From: an uncultured Bacteroidales bacterium
Lineage (GTDB): Bacteria > Bacteroidota > Bacteroidia > Bacteroidales > UBA932
Length of the DNA stretch: 64,000 nt
Direction: 5' to 3'
Assembly (NCBI GenBank): GCA_944323775.1
Contig: CALUTT010000027.1
Location: 1 to 64,000, forward strand
In this document: in pieces, positions 34,018-42,336 of the stretch
How the letters are laid out: every line of letters starts with the position of its first letter
Position numbering within the stretch: position 1 is the first letter of the stretch
Notes under the pieces: model-generated
The model's input: the letters and a program-made list of their open reading frames with translations, nothing else
Told to the model about the DNA's origin: nothing
Databases searched by the model: none
Translations under genes and position numbers: made by a program

Positions 34018-34911
34018 TCAGAGCACTTCAGGCAACTTCTCAAGCCATGTCCCGAGCGCCTTCATCCAGGCACTGCGATAGGTGAACTGCCTGTCAGTCC
34101 ATCCATGCCCGCCTTCAGGCATGATATACATTGAACAGTTGCGCACTCCGTGCCCGGTCAGGGCTTCAAAATAGCTCACGCTGTTGCTTACCGGCACCAG
34201 AGTGTCGTCCGAACTGTGCATGATGAACGCACACGGTGTCTCGCCGGTCACACACTTCTCGTTGGAGAATTCGGCGACCAGCTCATCCGAAGGATTTTCA
34301 CCAAGAAGGTAGTATCTGGTTCCGGAATGTGTACGGGAAGCTTCAAGAGTGATGACAGGATAGAACAGGACCGTGAAGTCGGGGCGTGTCAGGCTGTCAA
34401 CGTAATGGGTCGATGCCATTGCTGCAAGATGACCGCCTGCGGAATTACCCTGCACGCCAAGCCACCTGAAGCCGTACTGGGCAGACCGTGACCTCATTAT
34501 GCGCATAGCCTGCTGCACGTCATCAAGCGGGACTTCCCTGTGACCGTTGGGCAGACGGTACTTCAGAACGGCATACACTATGCCCATCTCATTGTACCAG
34601 TCCGCGAGAGAATATCCCTCGGTCTTGTCCCAGACATCCACATATCCGCCTCCCGGGCAAGAGATGATCGCCAGCCCGCAACAAGGTCCGTCAGGAACGA
34701 AAACGGAAAGAGTCGGGACCGTCACGTTCGAAACATGATCGCCATAGTCCACCTCGTCACCCGTCAGGCCGTTGTCAGTAGGCGCTCCGTCAGGCCAGAC
34801 CATTATCACCTCATCGGGGACAGGATAGGCGGCTGCATCCTGGGCATGAAGCGTACATGGCAGCGAGAATGCAAGCAAAGCCGTGGAAAGAAGAACAAGA
34901 CTGGTTTTCAT
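34018..34911 (-). CDS. Secreted alpha/beta hydrolase (esterase/acetyl-xylan-esterase-like)
   Basis: A 297-residue exported hydrolase with a signal peptide (about 1-23, ending LHA). The fold shows the oxyanion block CPGGGY (85-90), the nucleophile elbow GNSAGGH with Ser157, the acid in HSSDDTLVP (Asp235 or Asp236) and the base His269 in EGGHGW. This matches the BD-FAE/esterase-lipase group used to deacetylate polysaccharides, though the substrate cannot be read. It follows the DUF4380-like lipoprotein gene by seven bases, suggesting a shared role in glycan handling. Confidence 0.87.
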   Translation of the reverse strand: MKTSLVLLSTALLAFSLPCTLHAQDAAAYPVPDEVIMVWPDGAPTDNGLTGDEVDYGDHVSNVTVPTLSVFVPDGPCCGLAIISCPGGGYVDVWDKTEGYSLADWYNEMGIVYAVLKYRLPNGHREVPLDDVQQAMRIMRSRSAQYGFRWLGVQGNSAGGHLAAMASTHYVDSLTRPDFTVLFYPVITLEASRTHSGTRYYLLGENPSDELVAEFSNEKCVTGETPCAFIMHSSDDTLVPVSNSVSYFEALTGHGVRNCSMYIMPEGGHGWTDRQFTYRSAWMKALGTWLEKLPEVL

Positions 34912-34918
34912 AGACTTC

Positions 34919-35809
34919 CTACCTTACCAGTCCGTGTACCGTCCCGACAAGCTCCTCGTAAGGTTCGGAAGCAGTCTCGACAGGAACCAGATACCATTTC
35001 ACGGTATAGCTCAGAGACTCTCCCGGCCCAAGTTCAGTATAGGCTCCCTGGCTCTCGAGCTCGATAAAGGTCTTGCCCTGGTTCACGTAAACCTGGATCT
35101 CGGCTTCCTGAGGAGCGCACTCCCCTTCAGCAAGATCATCGAAGCTCTTTACGAGCATAAGGCCGTTGTCTGCATATGCAAGCCATCCCTTGCCGTTGAC
35201 GTTGATCTTCCTGTTCTGGTCTGATTCATCAAATGAATACCAGCTGCATCCGTATGCATCGTCGAAATCCATCAGGCCGGCAGGAGTGATCGCGGAACTA
35301 AGGGCCTCGAAAAATATGAGGCCGCTGCCGGGAACTCTGGTTATTTCCCAAGGAGCCACTCTGCGCAGGCTGTCAGTATGGTTCGTGATCGTATATGTCA
35401 CGACCATTGCGCCATCCTTGGCGTCAGCAGTGAACTTCTTGCCGATGCTGTAACCGAAGCGCTCGGACACCTGCCCGGTCATTTCGATGTAGTCATCACC
35501 CATGACGACCTCGTACGGCAGCCTGTCATACTCGGCTACCGGAGGCCAGTTCCACTCTGACTGAGGGCTGGTCCAGAAAGTGCTTCCGAACGCATTGAAA
35601 TTCTGGAGCTGGGAGATGATCTCCTTGTCACCATACTTGAACGACAGGATCTTGGCCCCGTGTTCAGCATCAACCGTCATGGACAGGTCTCCCATTGAAA
35701 TGCCATAGAGGCCATCACCCAGAGACTCAGTCTGAGGTCCCGCCGTACAGGCGGACACGCACGCCGCAACTGCAAGCGATACGACCGGTAAAACTAATCT
35801 TTTTTTCAC
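34919..35809 (-). CDS. DUF4380-like lipoprotein (galactose-mutarotase-like fold)
   Basis: A 296-residue predicted lipoprotein (lipobox VSAC, Cys about 21). The body is beta-rich and fits the DUF4380 group with an aldose-epimerase-like fold: MTVDAEHGAKILSFKYGDKE near the start, SEWNWPPVAEYDRLPY, ITNHTDSLRRVAPWEITRVP, and FIELESQGAYTELGPGESL with WYLVP near the end. The last segments are typical of mutarotase-like carbohydrate-binding proteins. No reaction is established. It sits between a cyclophilin gene (27-base gap) and an esterase gene. Confidence 0.7.
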   Translation of the reverse strand: MKKRLVLPVVSLAVAACVSACTAGPQTESLGDGLYGISMGDLSMTVDAEHGAKILSFKYGDKEIISQLQNFNAFGSTFWTSPQSEWNWPPVAEYDRLPYEVVMGDDYIEMTGQVSERFGYSIGKKFTADAKDGAMVVTYTITNHTDSLRRVAPWEITRVPGSGLIFFEALSSAITPAGLMDFDDAYGCSWYSFDESDQNRKINVNGKGWLAYADNGLMLVKSFDDLAEGECAPQEAEIQVYVNQGKTFIELESQGAYTELGPGESLSYTVKWYLVPVETASEPYEELVGTVHGLVR

Positions 35810-35836
35810 TTTTAATGGTATTAATGAACAAAACTG

Positions 35837-36574
35837 TCAGAGAACCGTAACTTTCATCTTCACATCCTCGACTGGCCTGTCCGCAGAGTCAGTGGCACAT
35901 GACTGGATCTTTTCAACTGTGTCGAGTCCGCTTTCGACCTCTCCGAAAACCGTGTATTCCCCATCGAGGAAAGGCGTACCGCCGACTGTGGTGTAGACCT
36001 TCCTGCGTTCCTCCGAGAGTTTTCCGAGCCCCTTCTCGATCACGATGGCATTCGCCTCTGCCTCGAGACGTGACTGGAGGTCTGAAAGCCCCGCATGGTC
36101 GCGGTTGCGGCGAAGCTCCAGGATTTCGTCCCTGTGCTGCCGCACAAGTTCCGAGAATGTCCGGTTGAGAGCCTGCATCTCCGACTGGCGTGCAAGGCTG
36201 TCAATGCGCCCTTCTGGATAAACCTCGCCCCAGACAATATAGAACTGGCAGCCGCTGCTGCGCTTCTCGGGGTTCGCTTCGTCTCCGAGCCTGGCGGCGC
36301 AAAGGGCACCACGTCTGTGGATCAGGGACGACTTGATCTCGGCGGGAATGGTATACTCCACATCTCCGGAGCCAAGCCTTTTGCCCGCAGGAGCTCCCTT
36401 GCTTTCCGGGTCGCCCCCCTGAATCATGAAGTTGGGGATCACCCTGTGAAACAGTGTCCCGTCGTAGAATCCCGATGCCGCCAGCTTCAGGAAATTGTCC
36501 CGATGCAACGGAGTCTCGTCATAGAGGCGGACAACGATGTCGCCCAGGGAAGTGGATATCTTGACCTTTGCCAT
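35837..36574 (-). CDS. Cyclophilin-type peptidyl-prolyl isomerase with charged helical insertion
   Basis: A 245-residue cytosolic cyclophilin that speeds proline cis-trans isomerisation. The catalytic block is TLFHRVIPNFMIQGGDPE (Arg and Gln of the active site), then SGCQFYIVWG and DGEYTVFGEVESGLDTVEKI. About 70 residues rich in Glu, Arg and Leu (roughly 120-190, including SELVRQHRDEILELRRNRD) are inserted between the IVWG strand and the GGTPFLDG loop; they should form helices. No signal peptide. It is larger than a minimal cyclophilin (about 165 residues) because of this insertion. Confidence 0.93.
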   Translation of the reverse strand: MAKVKISTSLGDIVVRLYDETPLHRDNFLKLAASGFYDGTLFHRVIPNFMIQGGDPESKGAPAGKRLGSGDVEYTIPAEIKSSLIHRRGALCAARLGDEANPEKRSSGCQFYIVWGEVYPEGRIDSLARQSEMQALNRTFSELVRQHRDEILELRRNRDHAGLSDLQSRLEAEANAIVIEKGLGKLSEERRKVYTTVGGTPFLDGEYTVFGEVESGLDTVEKIQSCATDSADRPVEDVKMKVTVL

Positions 36575-36613
36575 AATCTGATGAATTAACGTATCTGTTT
36601 GTCAAATTGCATG

Positions 36614-36645
36614 ATGGGGATGACGGCCCGAGCCGCCACCCCCAT
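36614..36645. terminator. Strong hairpin downstream of yebC (no U-tract)
   Basis: A 14-bp stem including two G-U pairs on the minus-strand RNA (outer arm ATGGGG/CCCCAT) with a four-base loop, 24 bases after the yebC stop. No U-run follows on the minus strand. It is likely to end the TPR-yebC transcript or to stabilise its 3' end before the cyclophilin gene. Confidence 0.55.
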
Positions 36646-36669
36646 TAAAGACCATCTTCTCCGTACCTT

Positions 36670-37422
36670 CTATTCTTCGGCCGGTTTAAGTGTCGTGTAG
36701 ACATTGGTGACATCTTCGTCATCCTCGAGAAGATTGGTAAGCTTGTCCAGAGTGGCACGCTGCTCGGGTGTGACATCCTTGAGTTCAACGTTCGGCACCT
36801 GCTCGAAGCCTCCCGAGATAAGTTCATATCCGTTCTCCTCGATATATTTCTGGATCTGGCCGTATGACGAGTAATCACCGTATATCACGATTACCTTGGT
36901 GACGTTTCCGTCCTTGTCCTCCTCGTCAACCTCGAACATCTCCTCAACCCCGTAGTCTATCATCTCGAGTTCCAGAGTCTCCAGGTCCATTCCCTCCTTG
37001 GCCTTGATGCGGAACGTGCACTTGCGGTCAAACATGAAGCTCACTGAGCCTGACGTACCGAGAGAGCCTCCGCATTTGGTGAAGTAGCTGCGCACGTTTG
37101 CCACGGTACGGGTGTTGTTGTCGGTCGCGGTCTCCACAAGATATGCAATTCCGTACGGCCCGTAACCTTCGTAGATAATCTCCTTGAAGTCGCCCTGCTT
37201 GCTCTCGGTCGCTTTCTTTATCGCCCGTTCGATATTCTCCTTCGGCATCTGCTCCGAGCGGGCTTCCGCCATCAGAGCCCTGAGCCTCGGATTTCCCGTC
37301 ACGTCAGGTCCTCCCTGCTTGACAGCTATCGTTATTTCCTTGCCGAGCTTGGTAAATGTCCGGGCCATGTGGCCCCATCTCTTGAGTTTACGTTCCTTTC
37401 TGAATTCAAATGCTCTTCCCAT
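36670..37422 (-). CDS. yebC: YebC/PmpR (TACO1) family protein
   Basis: A 250-residue cytosolic protein of the YebC family, described variously as a transcription regulator and as a translation factor easing ribosome stalling at proline runs. Start MGRAFEFRKERKLKRWGHMARTF shown here only in part as GRAFEFRKERK is the Bacteroidetes form. Then TKLGKEITIAVKQGG, RSEQMPKENIERAIKKA, YEGYGPYGIAYLVE, NVRSYFTKCGGSLGTSGSV and the acidic C-terminal domain. It lies three bases after the TPR gene, so the two are co-transcribed. Confidence 0.94.
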   Translation of the reverse strand: MGRAFEFRKERKLKRWGHMARTFTKLGKEITIAVKQGGPDVTGNPRLRALMAEARSEQMPKENIERAIKKATESKQGDFKEIIYEGYGPYGIAYLVETATDNNTRTVANVRSYFTKCGGSLGTSGSVSFMFDRKCTFRIKAKEGMDLETLELEMIDYGVEEMFEVDEEDKDGNVTKVIVIYGDYSSYGQIQKYIEENGYELISGGFEQVPNVELKDVTPEQRATLDKLTNLLEDDEDVTNVYTTLKPAEE

Positions 37423-37425
37423 AGG

Positions 37426-38103
37426 CTACTCGGATACTCTTGCAATATACTTGTTGATCTCGTATGCTTCCATTGACTGAGGATAGTTGTCTGCCACCTT
37501 GTTGTAGCAGGCCAGTGCCGATGCCTTGTCACCAAGGGCCTCATACGCAAGCCCGGCCTTGACCAGATATGCCGCGGCAAAGACGTTGTCGGCAGCATCG
37601 GCCGCAGCCTCGAAACATGACACGGCTGAAGCATAGTCACCGAGTCCGACATATGCGTCACCCTCGCAAGCCTTGGCACGGGCGGCAAGAATCGGCTCTT
37701 TCCCCTTGTACTTCTTCAGGTAAGACAGAGCGCTGTCATAGTTGCCCAGATTAAGCTCGCACACTCCGGCATAAAGATACACCGCCTTGCCGGCCTTGGA
37801 GCCGTAGTTGCGGATAACGTCCGCAAATCCGAGATTGTTACCGTCGCCGTTGAGCGCAATGTCATACTCTCCGTTCTGGAAGCTCATCTCGGCAGGGAAA
37901 ACCTGTTCCTGAGCTTCGGTGCACTGACGCTGATAGACCAGCTTGTAGTAAGCAAGCACGCCAAGTCCAACCACGATTACAGCCGCCAGGGCTCCAAGCA
38001 GGGCCTTCCTGTTCTCACTGAAAAACTTTTCGGTCGAGGAAACTGAATGCTCGAGGTTCTCGCGAACCACGGATTCCGTCTCTTTAGAATTTTTGTTTGC
38101 CAT
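37426..38103 (-). CDS. Membrane-anchored TPR protein
   Basis: A 225-residue protein with a cytosolic N-terminus (about 1-34), a single membrane segment (ALLGALAAVIVVGLGVLAYYK, about 35-54, quoted in part) and a C-terminal tetratricopeptide domain. TPR-like repeats are seen around AVYLYAGVCELNLGNYDSAL, AKACEGDAYVGLGDYASAV and VKAGLAYEALGDKASALACY. The arrangement recalls YfgM-type envelope adaptors, but a specific partner is not known. Its own promoter (38143-38173) diverges from that of recF. yebC follows three bases later. Confidence 0.85.
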   Translation of the reverse strand: MANKNSKETESVVRENLEHSVSSTEKFFSENRKALLGALAAVIVVGLGVLAYYKLVYQRQCTEAQEQVFPAEMSFQNGEYDIALNGDGNNLGFADVIRNYGSKAGKAVYLYAGVCELNLGNYDSALSYLKKYKGKEPILAARAKACEGDAYVGLGDYASAVSCFEAAADAADNVFAAAYLVKAGLAYEALGDKASALACYNKVADNYPQSMEAYEINKYIARVSE

Positions 38104-38142
38104 ATCTGATTACGATTATATTCTATTCCGATTTTTAGCCTG

Positions 38143-38173
38143 CAAATTTATGAAAAATAGTTCAACAATACAA
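38143..38173 (-). promoter_or_regulatory. Promoter of the TPR-yebC operon
   Basis: On the minus strand, TTG (38171-38173), 20 bp, TAAATTTG (38143-38150). Leader of about 36 bases. Confidence 0.6.
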
Positions 38174-38184
38174 TATAAATTGTT

Positions 38185-38192
38185 TACCTTTG
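38185..38192 (+). promoter_or_regulatory. Candidate -7 element (TACCTTTG) for recF
   Basis: Full TAnnTTTG match ending six bases before the recF ATG, so the mRNA leader would be about three bases or none. The -33 region reads TTCA at the expected distance. Confidence 0.5.
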
Positions 38193-38198
38193 TAAGGT

Positions 38199-39302
38199 AT
38201 GCCTGCACTTAAGAAAATAGTTATCCAGAACTTCCGGAACATCGAACTTCAGGAACTGGAATTCTCTCCGAACATCAACTGCATAAGCGGAGGCAACGGC
38301 GAGGGCAAGACCAACCTGCTCGACGCCATATGGTATCTTTCCATGACGAAAAGCGCATTCTCATCGTCCGACAGATTCAACTTCAGACACGGATGCGACA
38401 GCTTCTCTCTATCTGGAGTCTACGAACTGCCTTCAGGTGCGCTCACCAGGGTGAGCATACGCAGCGAGGCTTCAGGAGAGAAGAAGATACGGCGTGACGA
38501 CAAGCCGTACAGCAAGATATCGGAACACATCGGGCTGCTGCCAATAGTGATGGTCTCCCCTTCCGACACTTCCCTTGTCAGCGAATCCGGCGATGAACGC
38601 AGGAAATTCGTCAATTCCGTACTTTCACAGATGGACAGGGAGTATCTGAGCGGAGTCCAGGCATACAACCGCCTGCTCCTGCAGCGCAACAAGCTGCTCA
38701 GGGCCGGAGTTGCCGACGAGTTTCTGCTCGGGACCTTCGACGAGAGGCTCGGAGCCCTCGCCGCGCCAGTCTATCAGAAACGCATGGAGTTCTGCGGGAA
38801 GCTCCTGCCCGTAGTACGCAGCTACTACGCCAAGATCAGTTCGGGCACCGAAGAAGTCGGGATTGCCTACAGGTCTGACCTGTCCTCCGGAGCTCTTGCC
38901 GACATCCTCAGGGAACACCGGGACAGGGACCGCACGTTCCGCTTCACGACGGCGGGCATACAGCGCGACGACTTCATCTTCACGCTCGACGGACATCCGA
39001 TCAGGCGCTGCGGTTCCCAGGGGCAGCAGAAATCATTCCTTGTCGCCCTCAAGTTCGCGCAGTACGAGGTAATGAAACAGGTATGCGGGAGCAATCCCAC
39101 GATGCTGCTCGATGACCTTTTCGACAAGCTCGACATGTCCCGTGTCGGCAACCTTCTTGAAATGGTTTCGGGACAGGAATTCGGGCAGATATTCCTGACC
39201 GACTCAAACAAGGTACGCACGGAATCCATCGTGGACTCTCTGACAAGTGACAGGACTTACATAGAGGCGCGGGGAGGAGCCTTCAGGACAATCAATGAGT
39301 AG
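38199..39302 (+). CDS. recF: DNA replication and repair protein RecF
   Basis: SMC-like ATPase of 367 residues that loads RecA at gaps with RecO and RecR. Walker A is GGNGEGKTNLLDAIW (31-45). The ABC-like signature region is RRCGSQGQQKSFLVALKFAQ, and Walker B is MLLDDLFDKLD. The N-terminus PALKKIVIQNFRNIELQELE is the family form. It overlaps the following dciA-like gene by eight bases. Very little room for a leader (see promoter at 38185-38192). Confidence 0.96.
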   Translation: MPALKKIVIQNFRNIELQELEFSPNINCISGGNGEGKTNLLDAIWYLSMTKSAFSSSDRFNFRHGCDSFSLSGVYELPSGALTRVSIRSEASGEKKIRRDDKPYSKISEHIGLLPIVMVSPSDTSLVSESGDERRKFVNSVLSQMDREYLSGVQAYNRLLLQRNKLLRAGVADEFLLGTFDERLGALAAPVYQKRMEFCGKLLPVVRSYYAKISSGTEEVGIAYRSDLSSGALADILREHRDRDRTFRFTTAGIQRDDFIFTLDGHPIRRCGSQGQQKSFLVALKFAQYEVMKQVCGSNPTMLLDDLFDKLDMSRVGNLLEMVSGQEFGQIFLTDSNKVRTESIVDSLTSDRTYIEARGGAFRTINE

Positions 39303-39621
39303 GATGCACAGAAGGGCCGCGACCGGGATGGAAAACCTGGTCAGAGACTGGCTGAAACGCAGCCGGCTCGGCACCGCCATGGATCTGAGGCGGATCCAGG
39401 TAGCGTGGAACGATGTCACCGGCGCAGGACGCTACACCTCCAGAATCTTCCTGAAGAACGGCAGGCTGTATGTCACCATGACTTCATCGGTGGCAAGGAG
39501 CCAGTTGCTGTTCCAGAAGAGAGCCATCATTGAAAAGATAAACGCCGCCCTTGCACAGGACAGCCTGTACAGCGGGAATTCCGCAGGCGGGAATAACATT
39601 CAGGAACTGATAGTCAAATGA
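39295..39621 (+). CDS. DUF721 / DciA-like replicative helicase loader
   Basis: A 108-residue protein with the DUF721 domain: ATGMENLVRDWLKRSRLGTAM, VAWNDVTGAGRYTSRIFLKN and LYVTMTSSVARSQLLFQKR, then INAALAQDSLY and a C-terminal NNIQELIVK. From family knowledge, DciA is the ancestral loader of the DnaB helicase in bacteria that lack DnaC or DnaI. That role is inferred here. It overlaps recF (8 bases) and pdxB (ATGA), so all three are translationally coupled. Confidence 0.85.
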   Translation: MSRMHRRAATGMENLVRDWLKRSRLGTAMDLRRIQVAWNDVTGAGRYTSRIFLKNGRLYVTMTSSVARSQLLFQKRAIIEKINAALAQDSLYSGNSAGGNNIQELIVK

Positions 39622-40649
39622 AAATAGTCATAGACAAGTCCATTCCTTTTACGGAAGGGGTTTTCGAACCGTATGCCGAAGTGCTCTACAAGGAAGGGCC
39701 TCTTATCACCCACGAAGACATCGTCGATGCCGACGCCCTCATAATACGCACAAGGACCAGATGCGACGCCGCCATGCTGGACGGGACGGGCGTGAAGATA
39801 ATCGCTACAGCCACCTCCGGCACCGAGAACATCGACGTCGACTACTGCAGCAGGCACGGCATCCATTTCCAGAACGCTTCAGGCTGCAATGCAGGAGGGG
39901 TTGCGAACTATGTGTTTTCCGCAATATTCGGGATGGCGGCCAGGAAAAGCATATCTCTGGCCGGGGCGTCCCTCGGGATAATAGGCCTCGGGAACGTCGG
40001 AGAGCGTGTGGAATCCATGGGACGCTCGCTGGGATTCAAGATAATAAGGAACGATCCGCGAAAGGCTGAAATCGAATGGTACACCCAGTTCAGCAGCCTT
40101 GACAACCTGCTCGCCGAAGCCGACATCGTGACTCTGCACATCCCGCTTACCGAAAGCAACAGAGGCATGGCCGACAAGGATTTCTTCGCCAAGATGAAAC
40201 CCGGAGCGTTCTTCGTCAACACCTCCCAGGGAGATCTGGTGGTCGAGGAGGACCTCATCAAGGCAATACCCAGGCTCGGTCCTGTCGCGATAGACGCATG
40301 GAGCCACGAGCCGAACGTCAACACCATGCTGATGAACATGGTAGACATAGCCACCCCACACATCGCAGGCTACTCTCTGCAGGGCAAGCAGATAGGCTCG
40401 GCAATGGCCGTAAGGGCCGTCGCCAGATTCCTGAACATATCGGAGCTCTACGAGTTCTTCCCTCAGAGCAAGATCATGGAATACCAGGCCGTGATGCTCG
40501 ACATCAGGAACAAGTCGCAGGGGCAGATCGCCTCCATACTCCAGTACAACTATCCCATATTCACGGATGATTTCATGTTCAGGATGAACCCGACCAAATT
40601 CGAGGAACTGCGCAACAACTACCACTACAGGCGCGAGTTCCAGTTCTGA
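39618..40649 (+). CDS. pdxB: Erythronate-4-phosphate dehydrogenase
   Basis: NAD-dependent 2-hydroxyacid dehydrogenase acting in pyridoxal phosphate synthesis (DXP-independent branch); 343 residues. MKIVIDKSIPFTEGVFEPYA and IIRTRTRCDAAMLDG form the substrate domain. The NAD fold is LGIIGLGNVGERVESM with the GxGxxG pattern. The catalytic set includes the Arg of VNTSQGDLV region, the Glu nearby, and His in IATPHIAGYSLQGK. The C-terminus (FPQSKIMEYQAV onward) corresponds to the PdxB dimerisation tail. ATGA start overlaps dciA. A general 2-hydroxyacid dehydrogenase is the alternative. Confidence 0.93.
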   Translation: MKIVIDKSIPFTEGVFEPYAEVLYKEGPLITHEDIVDADALIIRTRTRCDAAMLDGTGVKIIATATSGTENIDVDYCSRHGIHFQNASGCNAGGVANYVFSAIFGMAARKSISLAGASLGIIGLGNVGERVESMGRSLGFKIIRNDPRKAEIEWYTQFSSLDNLLAEADIVTLHIPLTESNRGMADKDFFAKMKPGAFFVNTSQGDLVVEEDLIKAIPRLGPVAIDAWSHEPNVNTMLMNMVDIATPHIAGYSLQGKQIGSAMAVRAVARFLNISELYEFFPQSKIMEYQAVMLDIRNKSQGQIASILQYNYPIFTDDFMFRMNPTKFEELRNNYHYRREFQF

Positions 40650-40688
40650 CACCACTATAATTCCAAATACACCAAATTAATCTCCAAT

Positions 40689-42188
40689 ATGGAAAAGTCA
40701 AGAATCAATGCTCAGATCGAGCGTTTCAAGAAAGGATTTCCCTATCTGGAAATCGTAGCGCCGGCCACGCCGGGAAATGGAATAGAGGTGCTCGACGACG
40801 CCAGGGCTGAACAGGCCGCCGCCTATGCCGACACCGCCAAGGTCGCCGGCAAGTGCAAGTTCGTCCCAGCGTCGGGTGCAGCGTCAAGGATGTTCAAGGA
40901 CATATTCGCAGGCATCGAAACTCCAAACGATTCCGTGCGCAAACTCGCCGAAAACATCGAGAAGTTCGCATTCTACAGCCCCGAAACCTTCGGGAAAGCG
41001 CCCTATGACCCGTGTCTGACGGCACACAGGCTGCTTTCCGAAGACGGCCTGGGATACGGCAGCAAGCCCAAGGGAGTGCTTCTGTTCCACCGGTACAGCG
41101 GAGAAGTCCGCACCGCACTGGCCGAGCATCTTGTCGAGGGGCAGGCCTACATGAGAAACTCAGACTCAAGCGTCAATCTCGTGGTCACCATTTCCCCGGA
41201 ACACCGCAGTCTTTTCGAACAGGCCGTCGCCGATATCAAGGATACCTACGAAAAACGCTACGGCGTAAAGTACAACATCACCTTCACGTACCAGAGTCCG
41301 GACACCGACACAATTGCAGTGGACATGGAAAACCGCCCCTTCCTGAAGGAAGACGGCACGATACTCACCAGACCTGCCGGACACGGAGCACTGATCTACA
41401 ATCTAAACGACCTCGATTCCGAACTCGTTTCCATCAAGAACATAGACAATGTCTGCGTTGAGCGCATGCAGCCTGTAACCGTACACTGGAAGAAAGTGCT
41501 GATGGGGAGAGCCCTGCAGCTCAGAGACGAAATACGAGGATACATCTATGCTCTCGACCAGATCACGGAAACCCGCCGCGAGATGTCCGACATGGCATAT
41601 GTTCCGGGCCGGATAATGAATGTCGACGACCCTTATGCAACCCCGGAATGCCAGGCACTGTGCAATGACATAGAGACATTCCTCAAAGAAAAGCTCCGCA
41701 TCGAAATGCCCCAGGCCAGGGACTGCCGCGACAGGGCCGAGAAACTCCGCGCCAAACTCGACAGGCCCGTCAGAGTATGCGGCATGGTCAGAAACGAAGG
41801 AGAGCCGGGCGGAGGACCCTTCATTGTCAGGGACAAGGACGGAGCCACTTCACTCCAGATCCTTGAGGGAGCCCAGATAGACATGAACAACCCGCACGCA
41901 GCCGAAGCCCTGCACTCAGCGACACACTTCAACCCGGTAGACCTCGTCTGCTGCCTGCACGACAGCGACGGAAAGAAATTCAATCTCCTCGAACACGTAG
42001 ACGAAGACACAGGACTCATCAGTTCTAAAAGCTACCACGGCCGTGAACTCAAGGCTCTCGAGCTCCCGGGTCTGTGGAACGGTTCGATGTCAGACTGGAA
42101 CACCCTGTTCGTGGAAGTCCCGATCGAGACGTTCAATCCCGTGAAAGTCGTGCTTGACCTGCTCAGGCCCGCACACCAGCAGCAATAG
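40689..42188 (+). CDS. DUF4301 family protein
   Basis: A 499-residue soluble protein of the DUF4301 family, common in Bacteroidetes and of unknown function. The segment CKFVPASGAASRMFKDIF (about 58-75) resembles the glycine/arginine loop at the start of nucleotidyltransferase folds; GVLLFHRYSGEVRTALAEHL, ITFTYQSPDTDTIAVDMENR and LTRPAGHGALIYNLNDLDSE follow, the last like a sugar-nucleotidyltransferase product region. MVRNEGEPGGGPFIVRDKDG is a conserved late block. A nucleotidyltransferase-like activity is inference only. It follows pdxB by 39 bases and ends before a large hairpin. Confidence 0.85.
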   Translation: MEKSRINAQIERFKKGFPYLEIVAPATPGNGIEVLDDARAEQAAAYADTAKVAGKCKFVPASGAASRMFKDIFAGIETPNDSVRKLAENIEKFAFYSPETFGKAPYDPCLTAHRLLSEDGLGYGSKPKGVLLFHRYSGEVRTALAEHLVEGQAYMRNSDSSVNLVVTISPEHRSLFEQAVADIKDTYEKRYGVKYNITFTYQSPDTDTIAVDMENRPFLKEDGTILTRPAGHGALIYNLNDLDSELVSIKNIDNVCVERMQPVTVHWKKVLMGRALQLRDEIRGYIYALDQITETRREMSDMAYVPGRIMNVDDPYATPECQALCNDIETFLKEKLRIEMPQARDCRDRAEKLRAKLDRPVRVCGMVRNEGEPGGGPFIVRDKDGATSLQILEGAQIDMNNPHAAEALHSATHFNPVDLVCCLHDSDGKKFNLLEHVDEDTGLISSKSYHGRELKALELPGLWNGSMSDWNTLFVEVPIETFNPVKVVLDLLRPAHQQQ

Positions 42189-42206
42189 CCGCCAGTTCCA
42201 TTTTTT

Positions 42207-42255
42207 CTGCCGCCCCCGGCTCATTGTCCAGGAAAGACTTGACCGGGGGCGGCAG
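42207..42255. terminator. Perfect 13-bp inverted repeat after DUF4301 gene
   Basis: CTGCCGCCCCCGG (42207-42219) and CCGGGGGCGGCAG (42243-42255) are exactly complementary, with a 23-base loop. A run of six T precedes it on the plus strand; on the minus strand this would be a downstream A-run, and no U-tract follows on the plus strand. Probably the 3' end of the recF-DUF4301 transcript. Confidence 0.55.
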
Positions 42256-42264
42256 AGTAATTTG

Positions 42265-42295
42265 TTGTACCTTTAATTTATTATTCCTATCTTTG
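42265..42295 (+). promoter_or_regulatory. Promoter of the Na+-decarboxylase operon
   Basis: TTG (42265-42267), 20 bp, TATCTTTG (42288-42295), with a leader of about 38 bases to the ATG at 42337. Confidence 0.7.
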
Positions 42296-42336
42296 TACGA
42301 TTTACGCGAAAAAATGTAAGCGCAGGAATTAGCATT

